NCBI RefSeq assembly: GCF_051014445.1
Contig: NW_027488369.1
Location: 18,618,001 to 18,682,000 of the forward strand
From: Colletes latitarsis
Taxonomy: Eukaryota; Arthropoda; Insecta; Hymenoptera; Colletidae
Length of the DNA: 64,000 nt
Reading direction: 5' to 3'
Of the stretch, positions 25,160-37,117 are shown piece by piece. Numbering within the stretch: the stretch's first letter is position 1; every line of letters begins with the position of its first letter. A program made the position numbers and the translations under genes. The notes beneath the pieces are model-generated. The model saw only the letters and a list, made by a program, of their open reading frames with translations. It was not told where the DNA came from and searched no databases.

Positions 25160-28100
25160 CTAAAATACGAATCGGAACATGCTTTTAATGACTGTTTCAG
25201 TGTGGTAACACATTACTACGTGATCCAAACCAGAAGCATCCCAGGATCGGGCCAACAAGAATGCGAAAAATGCGAAAGTACGAACCAGATGAGGGAAAAT
25301 CCCAGACCTAACCGAGACGTATCCGGCGTTATCCCCTAAAATATTAATCGCAACCAGGTATAATTGACTGTTTCGGTGTAGAACCGCATTACTACGTGAT
25401 CCAAACCAGTAAAAACCCAGGATCTGGCCAACAACTATGAGAAAAACGCGAAAGTATGAGCCAGATGATTGCAAATACCAGAACTATACCAGACATAACC
25501 AGCGTTATCCTCTAAAATACTTATCGGAACCAGCTTCTATTGACTGTTTCAGTGTGGTACCACATTACTACGTCATCCAAACCAGAAAAGGGCCAGGGTC
25601 TGGCCAACAAGTATGCGAAAAATGCGAAAGTCCGAGCCAGATGAGGGCAAATACCAGACCTAACCGAGACATAACCGGCGTTATCCTCTAAAATATTAAT
25701 CGCAACCCGGGTCAATTGATTGTTTCGGTGTTGTACCGCATTACTACGTGATCCAAACCAGAAAGAGGCCAGGATCTGGCCAACAAGAATGCGAAAAAAG
25801 CGAAAGTACGAGCCAGATGTGGGCAAATCCCGGACCTACCCGAGACATAACCAGCGTTATCCTCTGAAATAGTAATCGCAACCAGGTTTAATTGACTGGT
25901 TCAGTGTGGTACCACATTACTACGTGATCCAAACCAGAAAAAGCCCAGGATCTGGCCAACAAGTATGCGAAAAACGTGAAAGTACGAGCCAGATGAGGAC
26001 AAATCCCAGACCTACCCGAGACATAACCGGCGTTATCCTCCAAAATATTAATCTCAACCAGGTTCAATTGACTGTTTCGTTGTGGAACCACATTACTACG
26101 GGATCCAAACCAGACAAAACCCAGGATCTGGCCAACAAGTATGCGAAAAATGCGAAAGTATGAGCCAGATGATTGCAAATACCAGAACTAACCCAGACAT
26201 AACCGCCGTTATCCCCTAAAATATTAATCGCAACCAGGTTTAATTGACTGTTTCGGTGTGGTACCGCATTACTACGTGATCCAAACCAGAGAAAGGCCAG
26301 GATCTGGCCAACAAGGATGAGAAAAATGCGAATATACGATCCAGATGATTGCAAATACCAGAACTAACCCTGACATAACCAGCGTTATCCTCTAAAATAT
26401 TAATCGCAACCAGGTATAATTGACTGTTTCGGTGTGGTACCGCATTGCTACGATGATCCAAACCAGAAAAAGGCCATGATCTGGCCAACAAGTATGCGAG
26501 AAACGCGAATGTATGAGCCAGATGATTGCAAATACCAGAACTAACTCAGACATAACCAGCGTTATCCTCTAAAATACAGATCGGAAGCAGCTTCTATTGA
26601 CTGTTTCAGTGTGGTACCACATTACTACGTGATCCAAACCAGAAAAAGCCCAGGATCTGGCCAACAAGTATGCGAAAAACGCGAATGTATGAGCCAGATG
26701 ATTGCAAATACCAGAACTAACTCAGACATAACCAGCGTTATCCTCTAAAATACAGATCGGAAGCAGCTTCTATTGACTGTTTCAGTGTGGTACCACATTA
26801 CTACGTGATCGAAACCAGAAAAAGGCCTGGATCTGGCCAACAAGTATGCGAAAAACGTGAAAGTACGACTCAGATGAGGACAAATCCCAGACCTACCCGA
26901 GACATAACCGGCCTTTATCCTCTAAAATATTAATCAAATCCAGTTTAATTGACTGTTTCGTTGTGGAACCACATTACTACGGGATCCAAACCAGAGAAAA
27001 CCCAGGATCTGGCCAACAGGTATGCGAAAAATGCGAAAGTATGAGCCAGATGATTGCAAATACCAGAACCAACCCAGACATAACCAGCGTTATCCTCTAA
27101 AATATTAATCGCAACCAGGTTTAATTGACTGTTTCGGTGTGGTGCCGCATTGCTACGTGATCCAAACCAGAGAAAGGCCAGGATCTGGCCAACAAGGATG
27201 AGAAAAATGCGAAAGTACGAGCCAGATAAGGGCAAATCCCAGACCTAACCGAGACATAACCGGCGTTATCCTCTAAAATATTAATCGCACCCAGATTTAA
27301 TTGACTGTTTCGGTGTGGTAACGCATTACTACGAGATCCAAACCAGAAAAAGCCCAGGATCTGGCCAACAACTATGAGAAAAACGCGAAAGTACGAGCCA
27401 GATGGGGGCAAATCCCAGACCCAACCGCGACATAACCAGCGTTATCCTCTAAAATATTAATCGCAACCAGGTTTAATTGACTGTTTCGGTGTGGTACCGC
27501 ATTACTACGTGATCCAAACCAGAGAAAGGCCAGGATCTGGCCAACAAGGATGAGAAAAATGCGAATATATGATCCAGACGATTGCAAATACCAGAACTAA
27601 CCCTGACATAGCCAGCGTTATCCTCTAAAATACGCATCGGAACATGCTTTTAATGACTGTTTCCGTGTGGAACCACATTACTACGGGATCCAAACCAGAA
27701 AAAACCCAGGATCTGGCCAACAACTATGAGAAAAACGCGAAAGTATGAGCCAGATGATTGCAAATACCAGAACTATCCCAGGCATAACCAGCGTTATCCT
27801 CTAAAATATTATTCGCAACCAGGTTTAATTGACTGTTTCGGTGTGGTACCACATTACTACGTGGTCCAAGCCAGAAAAAGGCCAGGATCTGGCCAACAAG
27901 GATGAGAAAAATGCGAATATTTGATCCAGATGATTGCAAATACCAGAACTAACCCTGACATAACCAGCGTTATCCTCTAAAATACGCATCGGAACATGCT
28001 TTTAATGACTGTTACAGTGTGGTACCACATTACTACGTGATCCAAACCAGAAAAAGCCCAGGATCGGGCCAACAAGAATGCGAAAAATGCGAAAGTACGA

Positions 28101-31100
28101 GCCAGATGAGGGAAAATCCCAGACCTAACCGAGACGTAACCGGCGTTATCCCCTAAAATATTAATCGCAACCAGGTATAATTGACTGTTTCGGTGTGGTA
28201 CCGCATTGCTACGATGATCCAAACCAGAAAGAGGCCAGGATCTGGCCAACAAGTATGCGAAAAATGCGAAAGTATGAGCCAGATGATTGCAAATACCAGA
28301 ACTAACCCAGACATAACCAGCGTTATCCTCTAAAATATTAATCGCAACCAGGTTTAATTGACTGTTTCGGTGTGGTACTGCATTACTACGTGATCCAGAC
28401 CAGAAAAAGGCCAGGATCTGGCCAACAAGTATGCGCAAAATGCGAAAGTACGAGCCAGATGAGGGCAAATCCCAGACCTAACCGAGACATAACCGGCGTT
28501 ATCCCCTAAAATATTAATCGCAACCAGGTTTAATTGACTGTTTCGGTGTGGTACTGCATTACTACGTGATCCAGACCAGAAAAAGGCCAGGATCTGGCCA
28601 ACAAGTATGCGCAAAATGCGAAAGTACGAGCCAGATGAGGGCAAATCCCAGACCTAACCGAGACATAACCGGCGTTATCCCCTAAAATATTAATCGCAAC
28701 CAGGTTTAATTGACTGTTTCGGTGTGGTACTGCATTACTACGTGATCCAGACCAGAAAAAGGCCAGGATCTGGCCAACAAGTATGCGCAAAATGCGAAAG
28801 TACGAGCCAGATGAGGGCAAATCCCAGACCTAACCGAGACATAACCGGTGTTATCCTGTAAAATATTAATCGCAACCAGGTTTGATTGACTGTTTCGGTG
28901 TGGAACCACATTACTACGGGATCCAAACCAGAAAAAACTCAGGATCTGGCCGACAAGTATGCGCAAAATGCGAATGTACGAGCCAGATGAGGGCAAATCC
29001 CAGACCTAACCGAGACATAACCGGCGCTATCCTCTAAAATATTAATCGCAACCAGGTATAATTGACTGTTTCGGTGTGGTACCGCATTGCTACGATGATC
29101 CAATCCAGAAAGAGGCCAGGATCTGGCCAACAAGTATGCGAAAAATGCGAAAGTATGAGCCAGATGATTGCAAATCCCAGACCTAACCGAGACATAACCG
29201 GCGTTATCCCCTAAAATATTAATCGCAACCAGGTTTAATTGACTGTTTCGGTGTGGTACTGCATTACTACGTGATCCAGACCAGAAAAAGGCCAGGATCT
29301 GGCCAACAAGGATGAGAAAAATGCGAATATTTGATCCAGATGATTGCAAATACCAGAACTAACCCTGACATAACCAGCGTTATCCTCTAAAATACGAATC
29401 GGAACATGCTTTTAATGACTGTTTCAGTGTGGTAACACATTACTACGAGGTCCAAACCAGAAAAATCCCAGGATCGGGCCAACAAGAATGCGAGAAACGC
29501 GAAAGTACGAGCCACATGTGGGAAAATCCCAGACCTAACCCAGACATAACGGCGTTATCCGCTAAAATATTAATCGCAACCAGGTGTAATTGACTGTTTC
29601 GGTGTGGTACCGCATTGCTACGATGATCCAAACCAGAAAGAGGCCAGGATCTGGGCAACAAGTATGCGAAAAATGCGAAAGTATGAGCCAGATGATTGCA
29701 AATCCCAGACCTAACCGAGACATAACCGGCGTTATCCCCTAAAATATTAATCGCAACCAGGTTTAATTGACTGTTTCGATGTGGTACTGCATTACTACGT
29801 GATCCAGACCAGAAAAAGGCCAGGATCTGGCCAACAAGTATGCGAAAAATGCGAAAGTACGAGCCAGATGAGGGCAAATCCAAGACCAAACCGAGACATA
29901 ACCGGTGTTATCCTGTAAAATATTAATCGCAACCAGGTTTAATTGACTGTTTCGGTGTGGAACCACATTACTACGGGATCCAAACCAGAAAAAACTCAGG
30001 ATCTGGCCGACAAGTACTCGAAAAATGCGAAAGTATGAGCCAGATGATTGCAAATACCAGAACTATGCCTGACATAACCAGCGTTATCCTCTAAAATACG
30101 AATCGGAACATGCTTTTAATGACTGTTTCAGTGTGGTAGCACATTACTACGAGATCCAAACCAGAAAAATCCCAGGATCGGGCCAACAAGAATGCGAGAA
30201 ACGCGAAAGTACGAGCCACATGAGGGAAAATCCCAGACCTAACCCAGACATAACCGGCGTTATCCGCTAAAATATTAATCGCAACCAGGTTTAATTGACT
30301 GTTTCGTTGTGGAACCACATTACTACGGGATCCAAACCAGAAAGAACCCAGGATCTGGCCAACAAGTATGCGAAAAATGCGAAAGAACGATCCAGATGAG
30401 GGCAAATCCCAGACCTTTCCGAGACATAACCGGCGTTATCCTCTAAAATATTAATTGCAATCAGGTTTAATTAACTGTTTCAGTGTGGTACCACATTACT
30501 ACGTGATCCAAATCAGAAAAAGCCCAGGAACTGGCCAACAAGTATGCGAAAAATGTGAAAGTACGAGCCAGATGAGGGCAAATCCCAGACCTAACCCAGA
30601 CAAAACCGGCGTTATCCCATAAAATATTAATCGCAACCAGGTTTAATTGACTGTTTCGGTGTGGTACCGCATTGCTACGATGTTCCAAACCAGAAAGAGG
30701 CCAGGATCTGGCTAACAAGTATGCAAAAAATGCGAAAGTACGAGCCAGATGAGGGCTAATCCCAGACCTAACCCAGACAAAATCGGCGTTATCCCCTAAA
30801 ATATTAATCGCAACCAGGTATAATTGACTGTTTCGGTGTGGTACCGCATTGCTACGATGATCCAAACCAGAATGAGGCCAGGATCTGGCTAACAAGTATG
30901 CGAATAATGCGAAAGTATGAGCCAGATGATTGCAAATACCAGAACTAACCCAGACATAACCGGCGTTATCCCCTAAAATATTAATCGCAACCAGGTTTAA
31001 TTGACTGTTTCGGTGTGGTACCGCATTACTACGTGATCCAAACCAGAGAAAGGCCAGGATCTGGCCAACAAGGATGAGAAAAATGCGAATATATGATCAA

Positions 31101-32204
31101 GATGATTGCAAATACCAGAACTAACCCAGACATAACCAGCGTTATCCTCTAAAATACGAATCGGAACATGCTTTTAATGACTGTTTCAGTGTGGTAACAC
31201 ATTACTACGTGATCCAAACCAGAAACATCCCAGGATCTGGCCGACAAGTATTCGAAAAATGCGATAGTATGAGCCTGAGGAGGGCAAATACCTGAGTTAA
31301 CACAGACATAACCGCCGTTATCCTCTAAAATATTAATCGCAACCGGGTTTAATTGACTGTTTCCGTGTGGATCCACATTACTACGGGATCCAAACCAGAA
31401 AAAACCCAGGATCTGGCCAACAACTATGAGAAAAACGCGAAGGTATGTGCCAGATGATTGCAAATACCAGAACTATCCCAGGCATAACCAGCGTTATCCT
31501 CTAAAATATTATTCGCAACCAGGTTTAATTGACTGTTTCGGTGCGGTACCACATTACTACGTGGACCAAGCCAGAATAAGGCCAGGATCTGGCCTACAAG
31601 AATGCGAAAAATGCGAAAGTACGAGCCAGATGAGGGCAAATACCAGACCTAACCCAGTCATAACCGGCGTTATCCGCTAAAATATTAATCGCAACCAGGT
31701 TTAATTGACTGTTTCGTTGTGGAACCGCATTTCTACGGGATCCAAACCAGAAAAAAACCCAGGATCTGGCCAACAACTATGAGAAAAAGCGAAAGTATGA
31801 GCCAGATGATTGCAAATACCAGAACTATCCCAGGCATAACCTGCGTTATCCTCTAAAATATTATTCGCATCCAGGTTTAATTGACTGTTTCGGTGTGGTA
31901 CCACATTACTACGTGGTCCAAGCCAGAAAAAGGCCAGGATCTGGCCAACAAGAATGCGAAAAATGCGAAAGTACGCGCCAGATGAGGGCAAATACCAGAA
32001 CTAACCCAGACATAACCGCCGTTATCCCCTAAAATATTAATCGCAACCAGGTTTAATTGACTGTTTCGGTGTGGTACCGCATTACTACGTGATCCAAACC
32101 AGAGAAAGGCCAGGATCTGGCCAACAAGGATGAGAAAAATGCGAAAGTATGAGCAAGATGATTGCAAATACCAGAACTAACCCTGACATAACAAGCGTTA
32201 TCCT
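25160..32204 (+). repeat. ~7-kb HOR copy A2 (7,045 bp, 40 units)
   Basis: This is the fullest copy of the long HOR. It aligns backward to A1 and forward to A3 at an offset of 7,045 bp (25,160 to 32,205; 25,437 to 32,482; 25,888 to 32,933; 26,240 to 33,285). The length equals 40 units of 176 bp plus 5 bases contributed by small indels and 177-bp units. It carries three consecutive near-identical units at 28,355-28,882 where A1 has two. Confidence 0.9.
28355..28882 (+). repeat. Three consecutive near-identical units
   Basis: Units starting at 28,355, 28,531 and 28,707 all carry ggtactgcattactacg, gatccagaccag, tatgcgcaaaatgcg and gagggcaaatccc. The first two also share the ccggcgttatcccctaaa end, while the third ends ccggtgttatcctgtaaa. 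The matching place in A1 has only two such units. This is a direct view of gain or loss of one unit by unequal exchange or slippage. Confidence 0.9.
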
Positions 32205-34640
32205 CTAAAATACGAATCGGAACATGCTTTTAATGACTGTTTCAGTGTGGTAACACATTACTACGTGATCCAAACCAGAAGCATCCCAGGATCGGGCCAA
32301 CAAGAATGCGAAAAATGCGAAAGTACGAACCAGATGAGGGAAAATCCCAGACCTAACCGAGACGTAACCGGCGTTATACCCTAAAATATTAATCGCAACC
32401 AGGTATAATTGACTGTTTCGGTGTAGAACCGCATTACTACGTGATCCAAACCAGTAAAAACCCAGGATCTGGCCCACAACTATGAGAAAAACGCGAAAGT
32501 ATGAGCCAGATGATTGCAAATACCAGAACTATCCCAGACATAACCAGCGTTATCCTCTAAAATACTTATCGGAACCAGCTTCTATTGACTGTTTCAGTGT
32601 GGTACCACATTACTACGTGATCCAAACCAGAAAAGGGCCAGGGTCTGGCCAACAAGTATGCGAAAAATGCGAAAGTCCGAGCCAGATGAGGGCAAATACC
32701 AGACCTAACCGAGACATAACCGGCGTTATCCTCTAAAATATTAATCGCTACCCGGGTCAATTGACTGTTTCGTTGTGGAACCACATTACTACGGGATCCA
32801 AACCAGAGAAAACCCAGGATCTGGCCAACAGGTATGCGAAAAATGCGAAAGTATGAGCCAGATGATTGCAAATACCAGAACTAACCCAGACATAACCAGC
32901 GTTATCCTCTAAAATATTAAACGCAACCAGGTTTAATTGACTGTTTCAGTGTGGTACCACATTACTACGTGATCCAAACCAGAATAAGCCCAGGATCTGG
33001 CCAACAAGTATGCGAAAAACGTGAAAGTACGAGCCAGATGAGGACAAATCCCAGACCTACCCGAGACATAACCGGCGTTATCCTCCAAAATATTAATCTC
33101 AACCAGGTTTAATTGACTGTTTCGTTGTGGAACCACATTACTACGGGATCCAAATCAGACAAAACCCAGGATCTGGCCAACAAGTATGCGAAAAATGCGA
33201 AAGTATGAGCCAGATGATTGCAAATACCAGAACTAACCCAGACATAACCGCCGTTATCCCCTAAAATAATAATCGCAACCAGGTTTAATTGACTGTTTCG
33301 GTGTGGTACCGCATTACTACGTGATCCAAACCAGAGAAAGGCCAGGATCTGGCCAACAAGGATGAGAAATATGCGAATATACGATCCAGATGATTGCAAA
33401 TACCAGAACTAACCCTGACATAACCAGCGTTATCCTCTAAAATATTAATCGCAACCAGGTATAATTGACTGTTTCGGTGTGGTACCGCATTGCTACGATG
33501 GTCCAAACCAGAAAAAGGCCATGATCTGGCCAACAAGTATGCGAAAAATGCGAAAGTATGAGCCAGATGATTGGAAATACCAGAACTATGCCTGACATAA
33601 CCAGCGTTATCCTCTAAAATACGAATCGGAACATGCTTCTAATGACTGATTCAGTGTGGCAACACATTACTACGAGATCCAAACCAGAAAAATCCCAGGA
33701 TCAGGCCAACAAGAATGCGAGAAACGCGAAAGTACGAGCCAAATGAGGGAAAATCCCGGACCTAACCCAGACATGACCGGCGTTATCCTCTAAAATATTA
33801 ATCGCAACCAGGTTTAATTGACTGTTTCAGTGTGGTACCACATTACTACGTGATCCAAACCAGAAAAAGCCCAGGATCTGGCCAACAAGTATGCGAAAAA
33901 CGCGAATGTATGAGCCAGATGATTGCAAATACCAGAACTAACTCAGACATAACCAGCGTTATCCTCTAAAATACAGATCGGAAGCAGCTTCTATTGACTG
34001 TTTCAGTGTGGTACCACATTACTACGTGATCCAAACCAGAACAAGGCCTGGATCTGGCCAACAAGTATGCGAAAAACGTGAAAGTACGAGTCAGATGAGG
34101 ACAAATCCCAGACCTACCGGAGACATAACCGGCGTTATCCTCTAAAATATTAATCAAATCCAGTTTAATTGACTGTTTCGTTGTGGAACCACATTACTAC
34201 GGGATCCAAGCCAGAGAAAACCCAGGATCTGGCCAACAGGTATGCGAAAAATGCGAAAGTATGAGCCAGATGATTGCAAATACCAGAACCAACCCAGACA
34301 TAACCAGCGTTATCCTCTAAAATATTAATCGCAACCAGGTTTAATTGACTGTTTCGGTGTGGTGCCGCATTGCTACGTGATCCAAACCAGAGAAAGGCCA
34401 GGATCTGGCCAACAAGGATGAGAAAAATGCGAAAGTACGAGCCAGATAAGGGCAAATCCCAGACCTAACCGAGACATAACCGGCGTTATCCTCTAAAATA
34501 TTAATCGCACCCAGATTTAATTGACTGTTTCGGTGTGGTACCGCATTACTACGAGATCCAAACCAGAAAAAGCCCAGGATCTGGCCAACAACTATGAGAA
34601 AAATGCGAAAGTATGAGCCAGATGATTGCAAATACCAGAA
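32205..34640 (+). repeat. ~7-kb HOR partial copy A3
   Basis: The match to A2 continues at an offset of 7,045 bp to about 33,540, then at 7,220 bp from about 34,165. It fails near 34,600, where A2 has aacgcgaaagtacgag with gatggggg and this copy has aatgcgaaagtatgag with gatgattg. Between 33,540 and 34,165 the copy contains units not in A2, including gactgattcagtgtggc near 33,645. The long HOR therefore ends here in a rearranged boundary rather than running on. Confidence 0.8.
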
Positions 34641-37117
34641 CTAACCCAGACATAACCGGCGTTATCCTCTAAAATAGTAATCGGAACATGCTTTTAATGA
34701 CTGTTTCAGTGACATAGCCAGCGTTATCCTCCAGAATACGCATCGGAACATGCTTTTAATGACTGTTTCAGTGTGGTACCACATTACTACGTTATCCAAA
34801 CCAGAAAAAGCCCAGGATCTGGCCAACAAGTATGCGAAAAACGTGAAAGTACGAGCCAGATGAGGACAAATCCCAGACCTACCCGAGACATAACCGGCGT
34901 TATCCTCCAAAATATTAATCTCAACCAGGTTTAATTGACTGTTTCGTTGTGGACCCACATTACTACGGTACCCAAACCAGACAAAACCCAGGATCTGGCC
35001 AACAAGTATGCGAAAAATGCGAAAGTATGAGCCAGATGATTGCAAATACCAGAACTAACCCAGACATAACCGGCGTTATCCCCTAAAATATTAATCGCAA
35101 CCAGGTTCAATTGACTGTTTCGGTGTGGTACTGCATTACTACGTGAACCAGACCAGAAAAAGGCCAGGATCTGGCCAACAAGTATGCGAAAAATGCGAAA
35201 GTATGAGCCAGATGATTGCAAATACCAGAACTAACCCAGACATAACCAGCGTTATCCTCTAAAATATTAATCGCAACCAGGTTTAATTGACTGTTTCGGT
35301 GTTGTACCGCATTACTACGTGATCCAAACCAGAAAGAGGCCAGGATCTGGCCAACAAGAATGCGAAAAAAGCGAAAGTACGAGCCAAATGTGGGCAAATC
35401 CCAGACCTACCCGAGACATAACCGGCGTTATCCTCTAAAATAGTAATCGCAACCAGGTTTAATTGACTGTTTCAGTGTGGTTCCACATTACTACGTGATC
35501 CAAACCAGAAAAAGCCCAGGATCTGGCCAACAAGTATGCGAAAAACGTGAAAGTACGAGCCAGATGAGGACAAATCCCAGACCTATCCGAGACATAACCG
35601 GCGTTATCCTCCAAAATATTAATCTCAACCAGGTTTAATTGACTGTTTCGTTGTGGAACCACATTACTACGGTATCCAAACCAGACAAAACCCAGGATCT
35701 GGCCAACAAGTATGCGAAAAATGCGAAAGTATGAGCCAGATGATTGCAAATACCAGAACTAACCCAGACATAACCGGCGTTATCCCCTAAAATATTAATC
35801 GCAACCAGGTTTAATTGACTGTTTCGGTGTGGTACCGCATTACTACGTGATCCAAACCAGAGAAAGGCCAGGGTCTGGCCAACAAGGATGAGAAAAATGC
35901 GAGTATATGATCCAGATGATTGCAAATACCAGAACTAACCCTGACATAACCAGGTTTATCCTCTAAAATACGCATCGGAACATGCTTTTAATGACTGTCT
36001 CAGTGTGGTACCACATTACTACGTTATCCAAACCAGAAAAAGCCCTGGATCGGGCCAACAAGTATGCGAAAAATGAGAAAGTCCGAGCCAGATGAGGGCA
36101 AATACCAGACCTATCCGAGACATAACCGGCGTTATCCTCTAAAATAATAATCGCAACCAGGTTCAGTTGACTGTTTCGGTGTGGAACCACATTACTACGT
36201 GATCTAAACCAGAAAAAGGCCAGGATCTGGCCAACAAGTATGCGAAAAATGCGAAAGTACGAGCCAGATGAGGGCAAATACCAGACCTAGCCCAGACATA
36301 ACCGCCGTTATCCGCTAAAATATTAATCGCAACCAGGTTTAATTGACTGTTTCGTTGTGGAACCGCATTACTACGTGATCCAAACCAGAAAAAACCCAGG
36401 ATCTGGCCAACAGCTATGAGAAAAACGCGAAAGTATGAGCCAGATGATTGCAAATACCAGAACTAACCCAGACATAACCAGCGTTATCCTCTAAAATATA
36501 AATCGCAACCAGGTTTAATTGACTGTTCCGTTGTGGAACCGCATTACTACGTGATCCAAACCAGTAAAAACCCAGGATCTGGCCAACAACTATGAGAAAA
36601 ACGCGAAAGTATGAGCCAGATGATTGCAAATACCAGAACTATCCCAGACATAACCAGCGTTATCCTCTAAAATACTTATCGGAACCAGCTTCTATTGACT
36701 GTTTCAGTGTGGTACCACATTACTACGTGATCCAAACCAGAAAAGGGCCAGGGTCTGGCCAACAAGTACGCGAAAAATGCGAAAGTCCGAGCCAGATGAG
36801 GGCAAATACCAGACCTAACCCAGACATAACCGGCGTTATCCTCTAAAATATTAATAGCAACCAGGTTTAATTGACTGTTTCGGTGTGGTACCACATTACT
36901 ACGTGATCCAAACCAGAGAAAGCCCAGGATCTGGCCAACAAGTATGCGAAAAACGCGCATGTATGAGCCAGATGATTGCAAATACCAGAACTAACTCAGA
37001 CATAACCAGCGTTATCCTCTAAGATACTGATCGGAACCAGCTTCTATTGACTGTTTCAGTGTGGAAACACATTACTACGGGATCCAAACCAGAAAAAACC
37101 CAGGATCTGGCCAACAA
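34641..37117 (+). repeat. Array segment after the long HOR, with reused block X
   Basis: About 14 units. A block marked by gcgaaaaacgtgaaag, gaggacaaatccc and tcctccaaaatattaatctc is found here twice, ending near 34,930 and 35,635. The same block occurs at about 19.02-19.20, 25.89-26.07 and 32.93-33.11 kb inside the long HOR, so five copies exist in all. Changes private to this zone include tactacggtacccaaacc near 34,970. No gene is supported here. Confidence 0.75.
34681..34742 (+). repeat. Truncated 62-bp unit (114 bp deleted)
   Basis: The tcggaacatg landmark occurs at 34,681 and again at 34,743, only 62 bp later instead of about 176. The break lies at about 34,711, where gactgtttcagt runs straight into gacatagccagcg. 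About 114 bp are missing, from the palindrome region to just before the acatagcc segment. The two broken ends share only about 2 bases (tg). It is the shortest unit I found, and it sits within about 100 bp of where the ~7-kb HOR match fails. Confidence 0.92.

Noticed and set aside
34681..34742. Mobile element insertion or excision scar
   Set aside because: Both sides are ordinary satellite sequence, with no foreign bases and no target-site duplication. A simple deletion of about 114 bp explains it.
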